From Blastocladiella britannica (Eukaryota; Blastocladiomycota; Blastocladiomycetes; Blastocladiales; Blastocladiaceae), in the NCBI GenBank assembly GCA_025349905.2, contig MU624596.1:1-43632 (forward strand): a stretch of 43,632 nt of DNA, read 5' to 3'. Each line of letters starts with the position of its first letter. The stretch's first letter is position 1. The notes under the pieces were generated by a model. It was not told the origin of the DNA. It did not search any database and saw nothing but the letters and a program-made list of their open reading frames with translations. Positions 11,901-22,323 of this stretch are shown here, one piece after another. A program made the translations under genes and the position numbers.

Positions 11901-14808
11901 CGCGATCATGAGCTCGTGGCCCTTGACCATGAGGTCAAACTGGCTGTACTGGTTGAACAGGTCCGAGAGGTCCGATGCAGTGCCAACCACGGCGCGGAGC
12001 AGCTTTTGCTTGTTTTGAATCTGCGCCAGGTGGTGGCTCGGGTCTTCGGCACGCAGCTTGGCATGGGTCTCGCGTGCTTTAGCAATCCCCTGGACCGACG
12101 TCGGCGCTTCTGACAGGAGCGCAATGCCCGTCGCCAAGTAGTCTTGGACCACTCGTGCGTGCGCCGTCACTGACGCCAAGAGCGTCGAAACGAGCACATC
12201 AAACAGGCGCTGGAGAAAGTCGTCAATCGCTGCCTTGAGCGGGAGTGCCGAGACCACGATGTTGTCCACCTTGACCGTGTTGGGAAGCATCTCGGCGTCC
12301 TTACCTCGCTGCTTGATGGTGCGGAAATGCGCGCCCCAGTCCGCCACCGTCACGCTCTGTGCCGTCACGAGGTCCTTGACCCGGTCTTGCGAAAGCCCCG
12401 TGACCACGGTCCAGTCACCGTACTGGGCATTCAGTTTCTTATCGAGCTCGTCAAACGTTGCCTCTGCCTTGCGGTAGACCTCGAGCAGGTCTGTGGCATG
12501 ATACTCGATAATCTCGGAATAGTTTTCGCCGTCAACCAGCCCGCGAAGGGTCAGGGGTGCGCTAATGATGCGCCGCACCTCGCGGTAGTACTTTGCCTTG
12601 ACTTCTTCCAGAGACGGGCGGAGAACCAGCCTTCCACCGCGGATGGTGACGTCCGCGCGCACCTCAGGCAGAACCGCCGCGAGCTGGCTTTCTCGAAGCG
12701 TCACGGCATAGTTGCGGCGCATGACCTTGTACAGCTGCATCTGCAGGTGGAGCTTCCACCCAGCGACCGAGTCAGTGGCGTACATGGCCAGTGCCGCAAG
12801 CATCTCGGTAATGCCAGTCTGCCACTGCTGTGCCGTTGGCGTGCGCATCATCTTGATCATGCAATGGACCAGAGCATCGTGCTCGGTTTGCAGTCGCGAA
12901 TTGGTGGCCTGTAAATCGCCAGCGACGCCCGAGAGCTGCGTGATAAACGTCCGGACGGAAGCAGCGTCGTGCCAGGCGACGTTAGCCGTGGCGAGTCGCT
13001 CAAAGGACATAGCGGCATTGATTAGGAGCGGCTTGTGGAAATCCCGGATTTGGGTGTCGATGGTGTTGTACAGGTGTGCGATTTGGCAGAGTCGGGCGGC
13101 ATCGCGCAGCAATACTTGAGCTGTTTCTGCTGCACGCGTGACGGCCGGCGGCAGCCGGCATCCGAGTGCGAGCAGGACGCGTGCTTGGCGCAAGAAAGTT
13201 GAAAATGTGGCTGGGTAAGTGACGTGGAGCTTGCCATCGTTAAAATCGAGGATGAGCAGTGCCTGGCTCGCTGCAGCTGCTCCACCTGCGCTGCTCGGCG
13301 GGACTAGTGGTGAAGCGTTCTTGCCGGCTCGGCTCGTTGCAGCATAAAAGTACTCGCCGCCTGGGGCCAATTTGCCTTCGGCGTCGGCCACCCAGTCGGC
13401 TACGATCTGTGCCTCTGCGCTCGACAAAGCCGCGTGCACTTTGGACCATTGCGAGCGGTACGACGTGCCAACCACGTCATTTGACAGGCGACACGTGATG
13501 GAATCCATTTCGTGCAAGCGGTCGAGCGACTGCCGGATCCACATGAGGCTCTCGATTGGGTCCATCTCGGTCCGCTTGGCGTGGAATCGTGTTTCGATTT
13601 GCTGGAGCTCTGTTTGGAAACGGCTGAGGTTGATTTTCAGAGCGGGGGCTGTAGTCGTATATTTTTGGTGGGTTAGTCCCTTGCCATTTTGACGGTGGGT
13701 GGATGCAGCACAAAGATAATTGCGTACTCAGCGCTTGCTGCACACGCTTTCGCTTGAGGGCGGTTGAAAATAGCTTGCCATTGTGTGCCAGCGCGCTTTC
13801 ACTCTCATGGAGAATTTCCTCGAGGTACTTTGCCAGGGCAGCGTCAATGGTCTGCATGTTGAAATCGATCTGCTCCCAGAATGGCTGTAAGATCAGAAAT
13901 TTGCATGGTGAGTCTCATATTTTCCGGTTCGTGAGATTGATAGCGCACCTCCCAGCCAGATGCAGAGAAAATAATGTCGGATTGGATGCCTTGCAAGATT
14001 TCGCTTCCAACGCCCCAGCTGGTCGCGTCCTGATGGGCACTGAAAACCATCACGATGCAGTGAACCAGATTGGCAATTGCCTCGATGTGGCAGGTCACCT
14101 CACGGACATGGTCCAGGGCCTGCTGATCAAGGGCCAGAGGCGGGCGCGGGCAGTGTGGGAATCCATTCGAGAGTGCCAAGTCGTTGCATCGGGAGAGGAT
14201 CATCTCACATTGATCAAGGTCGTCGGCCGCTGCCGCAAGGGTTCCAAGAGATCCGGCACATTCGGGCAGATTGGGCAGCTTTGCGCGAACGTACGAGAGT
14301 GTAGACGCGAGGATGGCGCGTGAAATGGAGGCTGCCCTGACGGGCGGAAATGCCGGGTCGGTCGCAAACAAATCACCAAGCAGCTCGTGCCCGGCCTCCA
14401 CCACCTGGAGGATCTTGAATGGCGACAGGAGGCTGTGCCATTATATTGTTACTGCTTGCTTTGATCCGATTTGTTGGACGATATATACGTACTGAAAGGT
14501 CAAGAATTCTTGGCGAAGAGACGACAAGGCCGACAAGACGGACTTGGCATCCTCGCGATCCGTCGGGGATTTGGCCGACTGTGCAAGGTTGGCCCAGTAC
14601 TGGCATTCGTCCTCGTAAATAGCGCTGCCGTCAAGTTGGGCGGTGGCAATGGTGGCCAAATTGGATTGGGCTGTGCTTGCACTTGGGACGTGAATATTTA
14701 TTCACATTTTTTGTGCGTGGAAAACTGAATGAAACCTTTGACACCGTCAGCTCGCACGAGTCCTGCAGCTGCAGATCCTCGACTACTGTCGGAAACTACA
14801 GTTGGCAT
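2949..14808 (-). CDS. DYNC2H1: Cytoplasmic dynein-2 heavy chain (retrograde IFT motor)
   Basis: This is the motor for retrograde intraflagellar transport, acting along flagellar microtubules. I place five exons: 14808-14736, 14670-14493, 14432-13949, 13884-13728 and 13648-2949, giving about 3,863 residues; animal orthologues have about 4,300. The first donor could instead follow 14745. The linker (FPRFYFIGDEDLLEIL) precedes an intact AAA1 with Walker A GPAGTGKT near residue 1498 and Walker B CGAWGCFDEFNRL; these match dynein-2 better than dynein-1. AAA2 has GAARSGKLT near 1782, with Leu where Ser/Thr should follow the lysine. AAA3 has only GSIATGRKG near 1933. AAA4 has no P-loop. The stalk coiled coil and microtubule-binding region lie near 2415-2710, followed by AAA5, AAA6 and a complete C terminus. 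Family identity is very secure. The N terminus is the weakest part of the model: ATG 14808 follows the upstream gene by 71 bp and leaves a tail shorter than usual. Confidence 0.95.
8677..8703. repeat. GCA triplet tract coding polyalanine in the dynein-2 gene
   Basis: A run of GCA units on the plus strand is read on the minus strand as about eight consecutive alanines. It lies directly after the degenerate AAA3 P-loop, at the point where the protein is shorter than other dynein-2 chains. Confidence 0.8.
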
Positions 14809-14879
14809 TATTGAATTATTTCGTTCTTGGCTGTTGGAATAAAAATATATTTGATGTGAAAAAAGAGTGATCATTCCAA

Positions 14880-15642
14880 TTACCAATTTGGGAACGCTGG
14901 TTGCGAGTAAACGATCCATCCCACAGACCCCATGACAGGCACAAGCGACAGGCACGCCAGGAGCAGCTGCATTTGCGCGATAAAGTAAATCTATATATCA
15001 AGAAGCATGAGGATCGGCGAGCAAAACAAGGTCGAAATAAAAAGGGATAGGTACCCAGGCCACGGCAATCCCTGGCACTGACATCATCTCTCCGTACGTG
15101 TGAGTGCCAAGAACCAGCTGCATCATGCGACTGCCCAAAACGATGCTCGCCAGGAGCATGCCGTATTGGACAATGTTGGTGTTGGCAAAGCGGTGGACGA
15201 GGAAGACGACGACAAACAGCGCCGGGAGCGCGGTCGTCACCTTGTCGCGGCACAGTTGAACAAAGTCCTTGTCCTCGGAAAACTGCTGGCCCACGAGCAC
15301 TTCGAACATGATCATGAGCAGGAACAGCGGCACCGTAAAAAACAGAGAGGCGGTGGCCACGACCGACAGCGCGACGGGCTTTTGGTGCTCCGAGAGATCG
15401 AGCTTCTTGAGAATCCCGGACTCTTCCACCATGCGCCATTTATCGTCGTCGGGAATGTCGTCGAGGTCATTGTCCGCTTCGGACTTGTCGAAATTGAGCA
15501 GCGGCTTGACGGGCGGTGCGTCGTCGTTTTTGGAGCGCGCCGTCGGTGCAGGGGCATTGCCGCGCTTGCGCAGGTCCTTTTTGCGCGCAGAAGACGACGA
15601 CGACGAGGAGCTGTCGTTGTTGATTTCGGTGATTTTGGCCAT
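14880..15642 (-). CDS. Small multi-pass membrane protein of unknown function
   Basis: There are two exons, 15642-15055 and 14966-14880, joined across an 88-bp intron (GTACCT..GCAG) in phase 0, giving 224 residues. The intron is inferred because the unspliced frame ends at once, while splicing completes a fourth hydrophobic segment ending in PAFPNW. The N-terminal third is hydrophilic, with a serine run, a basic KKDLRKRG patch and an acidic stretch (LDDIPDDDKW). Hydrophobic segments then begin near residues 84, 128, 153 and 185. The first two segments superficially recall Vma21-type assembly factors, but the protein is too long and I do not recognise the family. It shares a 90-bp divergent promoter region with the large membrane protein at 15733. 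Confidence 0.65.
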
Positions 15643-15732
15643 TTCTTTTCGTTCAATTTTCTTGAAAAAGGATCAATTCACACCAAGGCCCCCACGACGA
15701 TCACGACGACAAACGTGGTATTATAAACAAAA
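15643..15732. promoter_or_regulatory. Shared divergent promoter region, 90 bp
   Basis: Two start codons face away from each other across 90 bp, so both transcripts must start from this interval or from within the opposite gene. The side next to the plus-strand ATG is A-rich (ATTATAAACAAAA). No specific factor site is identifiable. Confidence 0.5.
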
Positions 15733-16131
15733 ATGAGCGACGAGTTTGATCGGCTGCCGCCCTTGCAGCAAGGGTACCCGCAGGTTCCGCAGCAGCGACG
15801 CCAGCGCCAGCGATCAGCATCAAATCCGATGCGAGGGAACCCTGCAGAGATTTCCACACTCCCACCGACCTCACACGAGTACCCGCTCCCACGATCTCTC
15901 CCAGAAAGACCTGCACCACCACCGCCCGCGCAGCCCTCCACCACTACTGGATCCGGCTGGCGACTGGCCACCATCTCCTCGTCCAGTTTGGCTGGCGGCA
16001 ATGCGACCCCGCCGTCACTCACGCATCTCCGGGTCATGACGGCACCTGCAAACGCAGCAGCAGGTGGTGGGCGGAGGCAGCACTCCACTTCTCCCCAGAC
16101 ACAGGAGCCACTTTCCCTCCTTCCTTCGCGC

Positions 16132-16182
<51 letters not shown>

Positions 16183-18591
16183 CTGCAGTATGGAGTTGGA
16201 ATGGGACCTGCCTCCGTCTATGCGGACGATGTGGAGGGCCAAGGAAACGACTCGCAGCTGTTTTCCAACGACATCCTCTGGCAGACTTCCACGATCATGG
16301 AAGATGTGTACAAGCCCAGTCGCGGGAGTGCAGGTGCTGTTACCAGCTCTGACACTGGACAAACCATGATGGAGGACATTCCGGCATCGGTGCTATCCTC
16401 GGACGAGCCCACTCTGCCCAATATCGCCCGCAAAAGGCCGGTCGACCCCGATCTCGACTACCTGTTTGACCCTCCTCCCTCTCACACTCCACCTACAGGG
16501 GCAAAGCACCCCAGCAACATATCACCAATGCGAATGGCGGCGGCAGCAGGAGTGTCGCAGCAGCAGCGTCCCGGCGGGTCTCCGCGCCGGTCGCCCGTCC
16601 ACGACTCGCCTCGATCGCCCATGCCGCTCATATTGTCGCCATCCAGCGTCCAAAGCTCGCTTGCGGCATTTCCGCCCGCTGTCCGCCCATCTGCCTCTGC
16701 GCGATCCAACATTGTTCGTGCTGCCCAAGCCGCCGAGTTTACGGACGTGTCCTTGGCCGACAATCTCGACCAGCCTGGCACAAGTAGTGCTGGACACGGC
16801 AGCGATGGCGCCATGGCCGCCCGTGACGGCGAGGATATCGCTCCGCCGAGCCGCGACTTGTCTCTGCAGACGTTTGCTTCCTCGGTCAGTTCGTCCGATA
16901 GTCTTCCTCGGCCTTCCGCAGGACCTTCCACATCCTTGCCACCATCCTCTCCGTCGTCGCCGCCACCGCCGCCTCCAAACAGTGGCAAGATGGATGGAGA
17001 CCATCAGGATCCGGTGGCGTGGGCAGACTTGACGCTGTACCGGAAATGGGAGCTCATCAGCACCCTCCTCATCTTGGCCTCCGAAGGCGCAGATCTACTT
17101 CTCGGGTTTGTCTACCTTGCGACGTACAACTTTGCGTGCTATGCCCTTGTCACCTCCTATGCGGGTTCCCTCAACATGGCGTTTGTGATGTTCTATCTTG
17201 CGCTGATGGCCACATCATCCTCGGGGCTGTTTTTCTACCTGTCGCTCACGCGGCTGTCACGAGCACGCAAAATGTTCCCGGCCAACGACTCGATCCGGGC
17301 CATTTTATGGCTGGCCGACGCCCAAACCGAGTCGTGGTCCAATGGCGACATCAATCACGCCAAGCTCGTGGGCCTGGCGCAGTTTACACTACGAGACTCG
17401 GTGGCCATGTTTGTCATGTTGGGCAATTTGGGCCCTCGCGATGCCAACGGGCTGACGCTGGTCCGTCTGGTACTGCTCTCCGTCTCGCTCGCTCGCATGG
17501 GCTCGCATTTGTTTCTGGCATTTGCCGTCCGCGCATTCCTCGACCACCACCACCACCGCCATCACCAACAGCAGCGACTCAACCCAAAACGCCGCGAGAT
17601 TCACCAAACGCTCTCCTTTGCCGCGTGCCGGTACTTTCTGGCGCTTGTGGTCATGTGCATCTGGCTCGTGGTGCCACTTGCGTTCTTTGCCGCACCCGAG
17701 GAGCTCGCGCGCTACGTGTACGCCACCACGTCCACGACCAAGAGCGCGCGGATGATTGTTCTCTGTGCTCCCGAGCTCGGGTGCGATCCGGCGCAGTGCC
17801 GGCGCGTGCGGACCGAGATTCACAACTACCCCGTGCACAATTCCACCACTGGTGCGGCCGCCACCATCTCGTCTGCGTCCGTGTGCGCAATTGTACCGGC
17901 CACGGTGGCGCTACCGGCGGGAACGAACCGCGACCGGATCTTTTCGCTGCAGGTTCCGGGAGTTGCTGGCACCCTGAGTTACTCGGCCCTTCTCCCATGC
18001 CAGCCGCCCATGTCGTCGATTGGAACGAGACGCACGTCATCGTCCGCGTGGTCTAAGCAACTTGCTATTCCTGGCATCCGCCCTCGCGCGCCGCGATACA
18101 CGACTGCATACACAACCGATCCACCGCCTACTGGGAGCGGGATGCCAGGTGGAAAACAACAGCTGGTCCAAGGTACGACGACCGTCCAAGCACCGTGGAA
18201 CTTGCTTTCCATTTCGCCCGAGATGGCCGGTTATTTCGACCCGCAGACCACCATCTCGCAGTACCAGTCGCTGGACACGGTGCTGCCGACGACCACATGT
18301 ATCCGGCGCTGGGTGCTGGCGGCAGTCGCAACTGCGGGCTCCATTTTTACGGCGGTGGGTGAGCGCACATTCATAGCCGGTGCCGATCCCAACATGCCGT
18401 TTGTCGTTGCGTTTGAGGTGGAGCAGGAGGATGTGGTGACGGGCCCGCTCGCGTGCTCGTTTGATTACCTCGGCGTCGTGCAGCAGGGCGTTGCAGCCGT
18501 AGCTGGGCCGACCAAATTGGCCAAACTGGGCCAAGATGTTGCCCGGAAACTCTTGTCGGTTGCTGGCCAGGCTGTCAGCGTCACAATATAA
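15733..18591 (+). CDS. Large orphan membrane protein with polyglutamine tract
   Basis: A single-exon frame of 952 residues starts at an ATG in a good context (ACAAAAATGAG). The first 430 residues look disordered: rich in Pro, Ser and Gln, with sixteen consecutive glutamines at residues 134-149. Hydrophobic segments follow from about 440 to 510 (three closely spaced helices), near 575-600 (VRLVLLSVSLARMGSHLFLAF) and 630-655 (YFLALVVMCIWLVVPLAFFA). A hydrophilic region of about 200 residues with several cysteines comes next, then one more hydrophobic segment near 856 (RRWVLAAVATAGSIFTAV). That predicts about six membrane helices with a long, probably cytosolic N-terminal tail. I do not recognise a family. 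It could be a lineage-specific membrane protein; the cysteine-bearing loop (CAPELGCDPAQC) suggests an extracytoplasmic domain. Confidence 0.75.
16132..16179 (+). repeat. CAG triplet repeat coding 16 glutamines
   Basis: One CAA and fifteen uninterrupted CAG triplets lie in frame in the large orphan membrane protein. An uninterrupted CAG run is expected to vary in length between strains. Confidence 0.95.
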
Positions 18592-18661
18592 CTTTTTTTT
18601 GGTTTCCAGGAGGCAATTTGCATTCGAAAATAGCAAGGACGAGTAAAAAAAAGAGAGGAGA

Positions 18662-20346
18662 TCACAGCAACGACCCGCCAAACTGCTGCGGCTGCAGCTG
18701 CCGCTGCTGGCCGGGAGTGGTGCCAGCAGTCGACCCAATTGAGGCCGTCGACACACCCATCCCCGTTCCAAGTGCAGCAAATCCGCCCATGCCGCCACCG
18801 CCAAGGGTCGCCGAAGGGCCAGTCGACGCCATCATCGAGTTCATGGATGGGCCTGTTGCCGCAGTCGGCTTACCGCCAATCATGGACAGCGAGTCGAGGT
18901 CGACCAGGCCCGTGCCCATGAGCTGCGAGAGCGGAGTCGACGCCGTCACCTTGGTCGCCGCCACTGGAGCCGAGGCCACTGGGAGCGGCGCGGTCGTGTA
19001 ACTGCCACCACCAAATGCGCCATTTGCCGTCGGCACGGCAGCGGGCGGCGCACCAAACGCCGCAAAGCCCATCGGAGGAGCAGCAGTTGAACTAGCAGAC
19101 GCCATTCCCATGCTGGCACCGAACGCGGCAAACGGCGCGGCCGGCACGGGCGCCGATTGGAAGTCGGCGAAATCGTCGTCGTCCATTGGCGACGGCTTGG
19201 CGGCAGGTGCAGCAGTGGCAGTGGAGCTGCCTCCAAAAGCGGCAAACGGGTCTCCACCCATTGGCTTTGACTGTTGCTGCTGTGGCCGGAGCTGCGGCTG
19301 GGCCGAGAAGGCCGTAAAACCGGCTGGTGGTACCACGGCCGCGACGGGCGCTGCAGCCGTGTGGGCTGACGTAAAGTCTCCCCATTCGTCGTCGCTCGTC
19401 GATGCAGCTGGTGCCGCCGCGCCGCTTGAGGAACCAAAGGCGGCAAAGCCGGCGTTGTTGCCGCGTGGGGCCGGTGCGACGTCGTCGAACGCGAGCAAAT
19501 CAGCCACCACGGGCTTTGGTGGCGGAGGAGTCGGTGCCGCACTGGCCGCGGACGGCGGAGGGCCGGCGCTGCTTGCCGAGGCAGACGAATACGTCGCAGA
19601 CTGGCCCGGGTAGCCGTTCGAGGCAGCGGGGCCATCCTGCTGCTGTTGGGAGCGGAACTGGTCCGAGGAAAAGCCGCCGTACTTGGACCCAGCGCCGCCA
19701 AATCCGCTACTGCCGCTGCCGCTGCCACCGCCGCCACCCTGGCCAAACCCGCCTGCACTGGCGCCGTCCGAGCCAACGCCTCCATACTTTTGCTTGTTTT
19801 CGGCCGCCTTTTGACGCTCAAACTGCATCATTTGGTCATTTTGCAGCAGATCGAGAATCAGCTTGGCGCGGTGCCGGACTGTTGTATCATTTCAATTTCG
19901 GTAAATGAGAAAAATCGGGCAAGGCAAAAGCAAGAAGAAAGGGCCATGATCGCACTGTTGACCCCCTGGTCCTTGCCCTTTTCGTCGGTAAACTGGTAGT
20001 TGAGGCACGCCTTGAGCTCGTAGGTGTGGCTCTTGACATACTCGATGACCCGCTCTGACCCATTTTTCAGCAGGTACTCGATCAGCGTGAGCGACTTGTA
20101 AATGTTGCGCCAGGTGCGGCCCTCCTGCGAGAAGCGGCGGTAGATGGCAGGCATGACCTCGTTGAGGCCCTGGTAGTCGTAGGTCGCACGGGCAATCTCC
20201 TGCATGAGCGATGACGAGGCGCCCCACGCCTCGTTGGTGGTGGCCTCTTGCACTTTTTGCTCGAGCTCGGTCAGGTTCAGTACCGCGGCCTTGACCTTGC
20301 GCATGGCCGACTTGAGGTCGGTGACATCAAAGCCGCCGAGATTCAT
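18662..20346 (-). CDS. ENT3: Ent3/epsinR-type ENTH clathrin adaptor
   Basis: There are two exons, 20346-19956 and 19878-18662, with a 77-bp intron (GTGCGA..CAACAG), giving 535 residues. The ENTH domain covers about residues 8-150: EATTNEAWGASSSLMQEIA, LIEYLLKNGSERV and DEKGKDQGVN, continuing across the intron as IRHRAKLILDLL. This is closer to epsinR/Ent3 than to endocytic epsins. ENTH domains bind phosphoinositides, and Ent3/epsinR works with clathrin and AP-1/GGA adaptors at the trans-Golgi and endosomes. The disordered tail carries matching short motifs: acidic-phenylalanine motifs DDEWGDF (near 293) and DDDFADF (near 363), which fit gamma-ear binding, and two clathrin-box-like sequences, LLAFD (19488-19502) and LVDLD (near 18900). 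The C terminus is rich in Ala, Gly and Gln. Family confidence is high; pairing with AP-1/GGA is inferred from the motifs. Confidence 0.92.
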
Positions 20347-20521
20347 TTTTTAATATCGCGGGCGTTTCTTGTAAATTTATGGTTTCTTTGCTGATTTCGA
20401 CGGTCGAGCAAGGCGATCCAACCAATGAGCAGTCAGAAGAGGATGAAAAGGCTAATATTCTTTTGACGAGAGAAAAATGGGCACGCCTGGTGGAATTGAG
20501 ATCGCAAAATGTGAAAAAGGA

Positions 20522-21500
20522 TCACGCCAAAAAACCCCACTTGAGCGGCCCGTCTTTCCGCTTGTTTGCGCGCGCCTCGGCCCGCTCGCGCTCAAGTGCC
20601 AGTGCCAGCTTCTCGTGCAGGGCAATAGCCGCCTGACGCGCCGCGGCCGTCATTTCGCGCAACAGCGTCGGATCCACTCCACCGTGCCCAGCCATCTGCA
20701 TGTGAGCCACGCGTCCATCGCGGGCGGTAAACACGTGCACGCGGGACGAAGCCACGTGCTCCTCGGCGACCGACGCGTCTAGCACGAACCGGTGGCCGAT
20801 CTGTGATACGGTCACGCACAGCGGCAAGTCCTCGGCGCCCGGGAACGCGCGGGCCCGCGACGGGTCGTCCACTAGCTCGTAGTCCTGCGACCCGTCGGCC
20901 AAGTCGACCAGCTCAATGGCCGGAATCACGGTAGTGGCCAGCGCGGCCTTGGCGGCCAGGAAAATTGCGTCTTCCACGTTCCCACCAGACGCCAGCACCA
21001 TCGCGTCCAGGTACAGCACAAAGCACGACTCGCCGGCAATGATGGACAGGGACCCAAAGTCGACCATAGGCAAAGATGCGGCGGTGAAGCGGCGAGCCAG
21101 CAGCTGCGTGAGCTCGAGCTGCAGGTCAGCGAGCGACACGGCCGACTCGAGGTTGGCGGTGATTGTTGGTGCGCTTTTCATGTATTTTTTGCCGAATGTG
21201 AGTACGCTGTGGTAACGGCAACCAGAGGATAATGGACGCGTCGTACCAGTCAACCGAGCACTCGATGCGGCCCAGAGAGGGCGTGTCGGCGTCCGGGTCG
21301 CCCACGTCGACTTTGACGCCCACCAGCACGTCCGTGTCGTCGATCTGCAGGCGGCAGGAGCCCGACGCGTTAGCAAGCACGCCCGTCTCGAGCACCAGAT
21401 GCCGGAAATCGTTGCGCCCACGACCGTCTGCCCGCAGGTTCTCAGCAATGCCGCGGGTAATGTACTCGGACTCGGCGGGGGAGATGAGGGGGTTGACCAT
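20522..21500 (-). CDS. RRP42: Exosome core subunit Rrp42 (RNase PH-like)
   Basis: There are two exons, 21500-21247 and 21173-20522, giving 301 residues, the usual length for this family. The first exon has the hallmark N terminus ([20 protein letters not shown], then [20 protein letters not shown]). The second contains [20 protein letters not shown] and the RNase PH second-half pattern up to a C-terminal KWGFLA. The 73-bp intron starts GTACGA and is placed so that the conserved VDC followed by APTIT is restored; it then ends in AAG rather than CAG or TAG. Rrp42 is a structural, catalytically inactive member of the six-subunit RNase PH ring of the RNA exosome, in nucleus and cytoplasm. The gene is divergent from SNX3 with 70 bp between start codons. 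Confidence 0.93.
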
Positions 21501-21570
21501 TTTTATACAAAATTCTTTCTCAAGTCCGCGAATTAACACAACGAAAAACCAACACTTTCGAATCAATCCA
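21501..21570. promoter_or_regulatory. Shared divergent promoter region, 70 bp (RRP42/SNX3)
   Basis: The start codons of RRP42 (minus) and SNX3 (plus) are separated by 70 bp. The region is richer in A and T than the flanking coding DNA, with A-rich stretches before each start. No specific motif is assigned. Confidence 0.5.
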
Positions 21571-22230
21571 ATGAGCTTCCTGGACAACATTCCGAAGGTC
21601 ACCCACCGCTCGTTCCACCCGGACGTGCAGCCGATTCTGGCTCCGTCGCCAGCGCGCGTCATGCCCGCCGAGGATGTCTATCAGCTGCCCGAGAACTTTC
21701 TCGAGATCGAGGTCCGCAGCCCTCAAACCCACGGCATTGGCCGCAAGCAATTCACCGACTACGAAATTGTGTGCAATGTGCGATGTGCCTTTTCCCTATT
21801 CATTTGCCACCGAGTACTGACCGTAAAGTTTAAAAAAGACCAACCTGCCCGCCTTCAAGCACCCACAATCGGCTGTGCGCCGCCGCTACTCGGATTTTGA
21901 ATGGTTCAAGTATGCGCTCGAGCGCGAGTGCCCGCACGTCAACATCCCCAATCTGCCCGGTAAAGTCTTTACCAACCGGTTCTCGGATGAGGTCATTGAA
22001 GAGCGCCGGGCTGGTCTCGAGCGCTTCTTGCAAATGTTCGTTTTTTTTTTTTTTTGTGGTTGATCGATTCATTCATTGCACCTCTTCCATCTTGGTCTGG
22101 CTGATCTGATCCTCACTGAAATGTCACCAGTGTATGTGGGCACCCACTGATCCAAACCGGATCCAAGGTGCTTGGCCCGTTTGTACAGGCACCATCCTTT
22201 AACCGGGATGCATACGGGTACAACCACTAA
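21571..22230 (+). CDS. SNX3: Sorting nexin Snx3 (PX-domain retromer cargo adaptor)
   Basis: There are three exons, 21571-21777, 21839-22035 and 22131-22230, giving 167 residues, the normal length for Snx3/Grd19. Splicing restores the near-complete family sequence: [29 protein letters not shown] joined to [11 protein letters not shown], the phosphoinositide-binding [29 protein letters not shown], and ERFLQ joined to [20 protein letters not shown]. Almost the whole protein is the PX domain, which binds PI3P on early endosomes; Snx3 works with retromer to return cargo to the Golgi. Intron 1 (61 bp) ends in AAAAAAG. Intron 2 (95 bp) begins GTTCG followed by 15 T residues. The ORF is not open across either intron. 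Confidence 0.96.
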
Positions 22231-22323
22231 AAAACAGGTAACTCTGTTGATCAAGTACAATGGACAAAAAAGCAAAGCAACAGAATGAATGAAATTTATG
22301 GATTGCTATTTTTTTGTACGTTT

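Noticed and set aside
17019..18056. A 345-codon plus-strand frame inside the large orphan membrane protein
   Set aside because: Its translation is rich in Arg, His and Cys without helices, while the main frame has clear membrane segments over the same bases.
21207..21246. Alternative 40-bp intron in RRP42 ending at a CAG
   Set aside because: It keeps the frame but is shorter than any other intron here (55 bp minimum) and inserts eleven residues into a conserved segment. The AAG acceptor at 21174 restores the family pattern.
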